From assembly GCA_002104985.1 (NCBI GenBank), contig MCGO01000025.1:248001-312000 (forward strand): a stretch of 64,000 nt of DNA, in the 5' to 3' direction. The notes below the pieces were generated by a model. It was not told the DNA's origin, did no database searches, and saw only the letters and a list, made by a program, of their open reading frames with translations. The stretch is from Rhizoclosmatium globosum (lineage: Eukaryota > Chytridiomycota > Chytridiomycetes > Chytridiales > Chytriomycetaceae). Positions 59,516 through 64,000 of this stretch are shown here, piece by piece; position 1 is the stretch's first letter; each line of letters starts with the position of its first letter. A program made the translations under genes and the position numbers.

Positions 59516-60055
59516 ATGTCACTTCATTCGCACCTCGCCGCCGTCCAAGTCGCCGAAGCAAAGGCGCAAACTCGTCTCGCCCAACTTCGGCGCCAAACGC
59601 AAACGACACGCGCGGCCCATGAGGAAGCTCAGCGCCTTCTCGCTGCTCTCCAACGACACCCAACCTCGAATCCAGTCGAAGACGAAAAGGCCGCGGAATT
59701 GAGACAAAATGCGGCTGTTTTGAACGCAAAGGGAAATGAATACAGCGACAGAATAAGTGCACTCGAGAAAGATGCGGTTGTTCCTTCTGACGGAAGAGAC
59801 CTTGATTCCTTGGCTGCATTACAGGCAGATATTGACCAGGGTCTATCCGTGCTGAAACTTAAAAAGGATACTCTCGATGCTGTCCAACACCTGCCGCCGG
59901 TAATTCCTGGTTCTTGCTTGTCCGTAAATCACCTCATGCTAAACATTCAAATGTAGGGTATGGAGCTAGCCCGGATAAAACTCGCTGAAAGAAAGATACA
60001 ACTGGCTTCTTTGATTCAAAAACGAGACAAGATTCTACAATCCATAATGTCATAA
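59516..60055 (+). CDS. Small coiled-coil protein of unknown function
   Basis: Exons 59516-59899 and 59957-60055 (57-bp intron) give 160 residues. Almost the whole protein is alpha-helical with heptads: QVAEAKAQTRLAQLRRQTQT, an Ala/Glu-rich middle, and LARIKLAERKIQLASLI at the end. No Cys and only a short Pro break at HLPP. It could be a subunit of a microtubule or kinetochore complex, such as a HAUS/augmin-like or DASH-like protein, but there is no specific signature. It begins 70 bp after the DinB stop and ends 23 bp before the transporter start. Confidence 0.6.
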
Positions 60056-60078
60056 TAAATAGTCAATTGTTGTTTGAA

Positions 60079-61654
60079 ATGGCTGTTTGTGGTCTCCAAC
60101 CACACCCTTACCATGCACTCATCGCCTTCTTTCTGAAAGTGTTTGCCATCACAGTTGGATACATGCCGATGCAGCAGATGATCTTGATTATTGTGTGTTC
60201 GGATGTCATGCCTGAAGTGTCCGTATCGTCTGTTCGCATGCCCGATTACGCAATCTGTGCTGCGAATGCCACCGTCTCTGCCACAGCAGCATCATGGTCT
60301 CTGTCTCAGCAACTGTTTGAATCTGTGCCCAGTCTGTTCGTCATTTGTATTGCTGGCTACTTCCTTGACAAGTGAGTCTTGATCTTACATACCACTCACC
60401 AAGTTGATACATATCGTTAGATATGGGAGAACATCTGCCATGATTTTATCCGCATTATCTGTCTTGTTCACTGCCGTCACAACGCTCACTGTCGCCGTGA
60501 TTGTTGAACACGAAATTGAGGGTTATTCCGCATCTGCCTTACTCTACGCTCTGTTGACGGCAGCCGGTTTCTCTGGCATAGCAGGAGGATTAGTTTTGTT
60601 CCGCACCGCTTGTTCCGCCTACCTTAGTGACACTACCCTTCCGGCAACAAGAACGCGATATTTCTTGTTGCTTGACGCCGCCATGTCTGTAGCCATTACA
60701 GGAGGCCCGTTGATTGGAGGCTCTCTTGCGAACACTCTTGGTTTCACTTACACTTTTGGTGTCACGCTGGGAATCAGCCTGCTTCTGCTGGTGCACCTTC
60801 TCTTCATCTTTCCGTCGTCTCAGACACATTCCGAACCATCGAACCAGACAAATGAAACAAAATCAGCAGTTCAAGCGTTCATGGACTCCATCAAAGCAAC
60901 GGTTGACACGTTGAAATCCATTTGCAAGTTTAAAACTGCTCTTGCCCTCATCACCATCCTCACGATCATAGGATTCTTGCTTGCAGGTGCTCAAGTATTC
61001 TTCCTATTTTATACAGGAAAGCTGTTTGGATGGACTTCGTTGGATTTCGGAAAGTTTGCTTTGTTCGCTGCGTCCCAAAAGATCCTCTGGCTCTCAGTAT
61101 TGCTTCCATCCTTCTTGGCATTCATTCAGTCTCGCGGAGGAGACAAAATTATTTGGGAGATTCGTATTTTGAGAGTCGGTATCTTTGTCGCAACTGTGGG
61201 GGAACTATGTTATGCATTTGCCCCAACATCGAATTTATTTATGCTATGTATGTTCTTTGAATCGCTTCCTCATTCGTCGCTGATTCTCAATTTGTGAATA
61301 GGTTCTCTCTTTGCATCGTTCTCCTGTTTTGCTGGTCCAACCATCAGATCTTTGTTGAGCACACTCGTGCCGCCTTCGCATCAAGGACGGCTCTTTGCAT
61401 CAATTCAAATATTTGAGTCAGCTGCTGCAATAGTTGCAACTGCTGCGCTAAATCTGATATTCCAAAAGACCGTCAACTTTATGCCAAATGCCGTGTTTTT
61501 GAGCATGTCAGCATTGCTCGTAGTTGCTTTTGTTCTTTCACTTTGGGCTGTTGGAAAGGAGGGCGTGTTGGGAATGGAAGGAGGAGGAGTTTCGCATACA
61601 GAAGTGGAAGTTGTGGCGACTGAAGAAACACCGTTGTTGGGACAGGACGTGTAA
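60079..61654 (+). CDS. Major facilitator superfamily transporter, paralogue 1
   Basis: Exons 60079-60371, 60421-61247 and 61302-61654 give 490 residues with about twelve hydrophobic helices. The MFS A-like loop is DKYGRTSAM. A soluble loop (SQTHSEPSNQTNETK) splits the two six-helix bundles. The C-terminal half carries STLVPPSHQGRLF, shared with the two following genes, and the acidic/leucine tail EETPLLG, a dileucine-like sorting signal seen on endosomal or lysosomal carriers. The layout recalls SLC46-type carriers. Substrate unknown. Confidence 0.85.
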
Positions 61655-61796
61655 GAGAGGCCGTATAAATCAAATTTAATAATAGCTACTCTCTTCTCTA
61701 TTGTCTTCTTGTAAGAATGTCTTCATTTATGAACAACTGCTAAAACTTTAACACACAATAATCCTATCCATCCAATTTTTTCATTCCAACTTTGTA

Positions 61797-63401
61797 TCAG
61801 GCCAACAATGGTGTTTCTTCAGTCACAGTCTCCTCCTCGCAAGTTTCTCCAGCTGCCTGCATCGCTTCAACACCTTGTTTGGATATGAACAGTAAGGAAA
61901 TCACGAATCCAACAGCCAAAAGTCCCGCAATGACGAAAAACAACGCCTGTGGAAATGATTCAACTGTTGAGCGATAAATGAGGTTTGTTGTCATAGTGCC
62001 AGCCAATGCAATCACGCGTTCAAACAAGCTTATGGAAGAAAAAAGCCGTCCTTGGAATGAGGGAGACACAAGTGTAGAAAGCATGGCTCTCATTGTCGGA
62101 CTTCCAACTGAACTAGCTGCATTTGGAATTGTACCTGGTAGTCCTTATCAGAATAACGCCCAAAAAACAACCCCCAAACTCAACTGGAGAAGAATTGTTC
62201 TTCCGTTCTCGCAAGTCCATAGCAAATCTGAGCAACCGTCATCATAAAGAACGAGAATCGCAGCAGAAATATCTCTACATTCACTTTCTGCCACCCTCTC
62301 GTTTTCGAAAATGAAAGAATTGTTGGTAACACAAGCGTTAGTATAAAGATTCGTTGAAGACTTGACACGAAAATGAGCTGTCCAGTTTTGAATGCATCAA
62401 AACCGAACTGTTTCATCGGATACTGCAAAATTAGTAACCCGGAACCAGTGGCCGCGAATGCTTGAAGCGTGGAAATTGCCACAAGAGCCGTAGCTGCTCT
62501 GAAGCTGAATACCATTTGCAGAGTCACGCTGATGGAGGTTAAGCAGTCAAGGAATATCGTTTTAACTGATTTGGAGGCCGATTCAGGGAGTCTTTGCGAA
62601 CTAGAGTCTGGGAAGAAGAAGACCAAGTATCCTAAAATAAGGAGCGTTGCGCTTGCCGTCATTGAGTAGAATGTAGCAAAGCCGAACTCCTTCGCAATGT
62701 ATCCTCCTCCCATAGGACCAAAGCACATTGCAACTGATAGCACGCTTTCCAATAAGACAAAATATTTTGTTCTATCTTGGGGATCAGATGTATCTGCAAT
62801 GTATGCTGATCCAGCCAAGAACATGATTCCAAGTCCCCCAGTTGCGCCTGATTGACCGTAATCAGAAAAATTGACAAATGGTTTAAAGCTTTACCTGAAA
62901 TAATGTAAACGGGAAGAAGGAGAATCAGGGGAACATCCACAACTGAGAGACTCAAATATGAAAGCGATTGAAGCATCATAGATATGATCGATAGGCACAT
63001 GGCCTTCTTTCGGCCCACAAGGTCTACGATATACCCACCGACAATCAAGAAGATTGTTGCCGGGATATCCTGGAAAGTAATCAGAACCAACAAACAAGCC
63101 CAGATCATCTGTATACCTCTGCCAGATTGAACCATAAAGACCAACTTGCTACCGTCGCTTGTACATCACTTCTTTGTGCACAGCTTTTGTAATCCTCCCA
63201 TGAAAGATCTTGAGTCCAAGAAACTGTGGTTGTGCCACCCCGTTCCCTATCCAAGTCTCTGCACACAATCAAGACCAAAAGGCTTTGGAAAGGAATTTGG
63301 GATGTAATTGCAGTGAATCCTGCTACCAGAAGCACAGCCAACGCATAGTTGGGATGTGGACGGATCCGGAACGGAAGACTTGGTGTTTCCAATTGGGACA
63401 T
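61797..63401 (-). CDS. Major facilitator superfamily transporter, paralogue 2
   Basis: Starts ATG 63401 (SQLETPSLPFRIRPHPNYA). Introns near 63076-63122, 62851-62896 and 62120-62185 link five blocks. The second block has VDLVGRKKAMC in place of the A-like loop; the third holds GLGIMFLAGSAYIADT; the last block ends STLVSPSFQGRLF...TEETPLLA. The tail EETPLL and the SxxGRLF motif are shared with paralogue 1. Convergent with paralogue 1, 142 bp apart. The exact join near 62150 is the least certain. Confidence 0.8.
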
Positions 63402-63472
63402 CCTTTTTCCGTGGGCCAGACAAATGACTCAAAATTAAAACTGCTGGTATTTTACTGAAAGTTATAGACAAA

Positions 63473-64000
63473 TTAAGATCCTAATAAAGGAGACACTTCG
63501 TCTTCAATGTCTTGTGTTACTCTCCCCTCTTCGGGTGAGACCAACTCATCAACCCCTCCTAGATTCATATCCGCGACACCATTCCTGCTAACAAAGAGTA
63601 ATGCTATGATGAAAGCGGTACCAAGAACTGACGCCATCACAAAAAAGATCGCTTGTGGCATTGTTGAGACAGTGGCTTGATAGATGGCATTCACAATAAC
63701 AGTCGCGAAAAGTAACGGTATAGATTCGAACATTTTGACTGCACTGAATAACCGTCCTTGGTGTGATGGGGGCACTAATGTACTCATTATCGAGCGAATA
63801 CATGGCGAGGCAACGCTCCCCATCGCAGTAAGTGCAGTGGCTAACATAAGCGTAAGCATTATTTTTTAAGAAGATTGGGACTCACTCATGAGGAATCCGG
63901 TTTCGGTGGATACGCAACCAAACGAGAACTCTCCCAGCGCTGCCATAAACAAGCCAATTCGAATCACCCAAACTTCGCTTACAGTTTTATCTACACCTTG
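63473..64000 (-). CDS. Major facilitator superfamily transporter, paralogue 3, 5' part missing
   Basis: The window ends inside this gene. The last exon (from about 63830 to the stop at 63473) has MSTLVPPSHQGRLFSAVKMFESIP, two helices, and a tail ending DEVSPLLGS, again an acidic dileucine-like end. The exon above 63887 continues the hydrophobic pattern to the window edge, after a short intron around 63840-63886. It stands head to tail behind paralogue 2, 71 bp from its start. Membership in the same subfamily is clear. Confidence 0.8.

Noticed and set aside
1..64000. tRNA, rRNA and CRISPR features
   Set aside because: No T-loop with matching acceptor stem, no rRNA-like conserved block and no spaced direct repeats were found on either strand by eye; a covariance-model scan would be decisive.

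Overview
This window is nuclear DNA of a flagellated, chitin-walled fungus, most probably a chytrid. The evidence is direct: nearly every gene is split by short GT-AG introns of about 40-110 bp, there is a complete chitin synthase (43421-46622), there is an ODA16/DAW1 dynein-assembly WD40 protein that only makes sense in an organism with a motile cilium (22911-24490), and there are fungal families such as DUF2408, NTO1 and Iwr1. I see no prokaryotic, organellar or CRISPR features and no tRNA or rRNA gene. Genus and species cannot be read from the sequence.

Layout. 1-9 kb: a patatin-type triacylglycerol lipase (cut by the left edge), a small serine-rich unknown, a MYSM1-like JAMM deubiquitinase, a GH2 beta-mannosidase, a multi-pass membrane protein and a possible Crinkler-like protein. 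9-15.6 kb: two tandem RasGEF genes. 15.8-30.5 kb is compact: an ADP/ATP-carrier-like protein, glycine dehydrogenase (P protein), the mitoribosomal proteins bL32m and mL45/MBA1, a C11orf65-like IQ protein, DAW1, an MMTAG2-like nuclear protein, Iwr1, a putative GPI-anchored protein and a secreted subtilase. 30.5-43.4 kb is an AT-rich accessory island with no convincing host gene. It holds an 858-bp non-autonomous DNA transposon with intact ends, a palindromic MITE-like element, a Harbinger-type transposase relic, a possible pogo-type relic and a Lys/Glu-rich ORF. 43.4-64 kb returns to genes: chitin synthase, a low-complexity ORF next to a retroelement-like stretch, an LRRC58-like LRR protein, a DUF2408 protein, an AidB-type acyl-CoA dehydrogenase, Hub1/UBL5, NTO1 (ePHD plus bromodomain), a DinB-fold protein, a coiled-coil protein and three paralogous MFS transporters.

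How the genes relate. Mitochondrial functions cluster at 15.8-22 kb (nucleotide exchange, glycine cleavage, two large-subunit ribosomal proteins). DAW1 and the C11orf65-like gene converge and overlap at their 3' ends. Chromatin and transcription are served by the MYSM1-like enzyme, NTO1, Iwr1 and Hub1. Wall and surface functions are chitin synthase, the GPI protein and the subtilase.

Quality caveat. From about 0.3 to 17.4 kb almost every gene carries single-base frame lesions, and every one I analysed is cured by adding one base, often in a homopolymer. They hit highly conserved genes, so I read them as assembly deletions, not pseudogenes. From 17.7 to 30.5 kb and 43.4 to 61.7 kb the main gene models close in frame. 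Exon joins and codon sums were worked out by hand, and product names rest on remembered family features, not searches.
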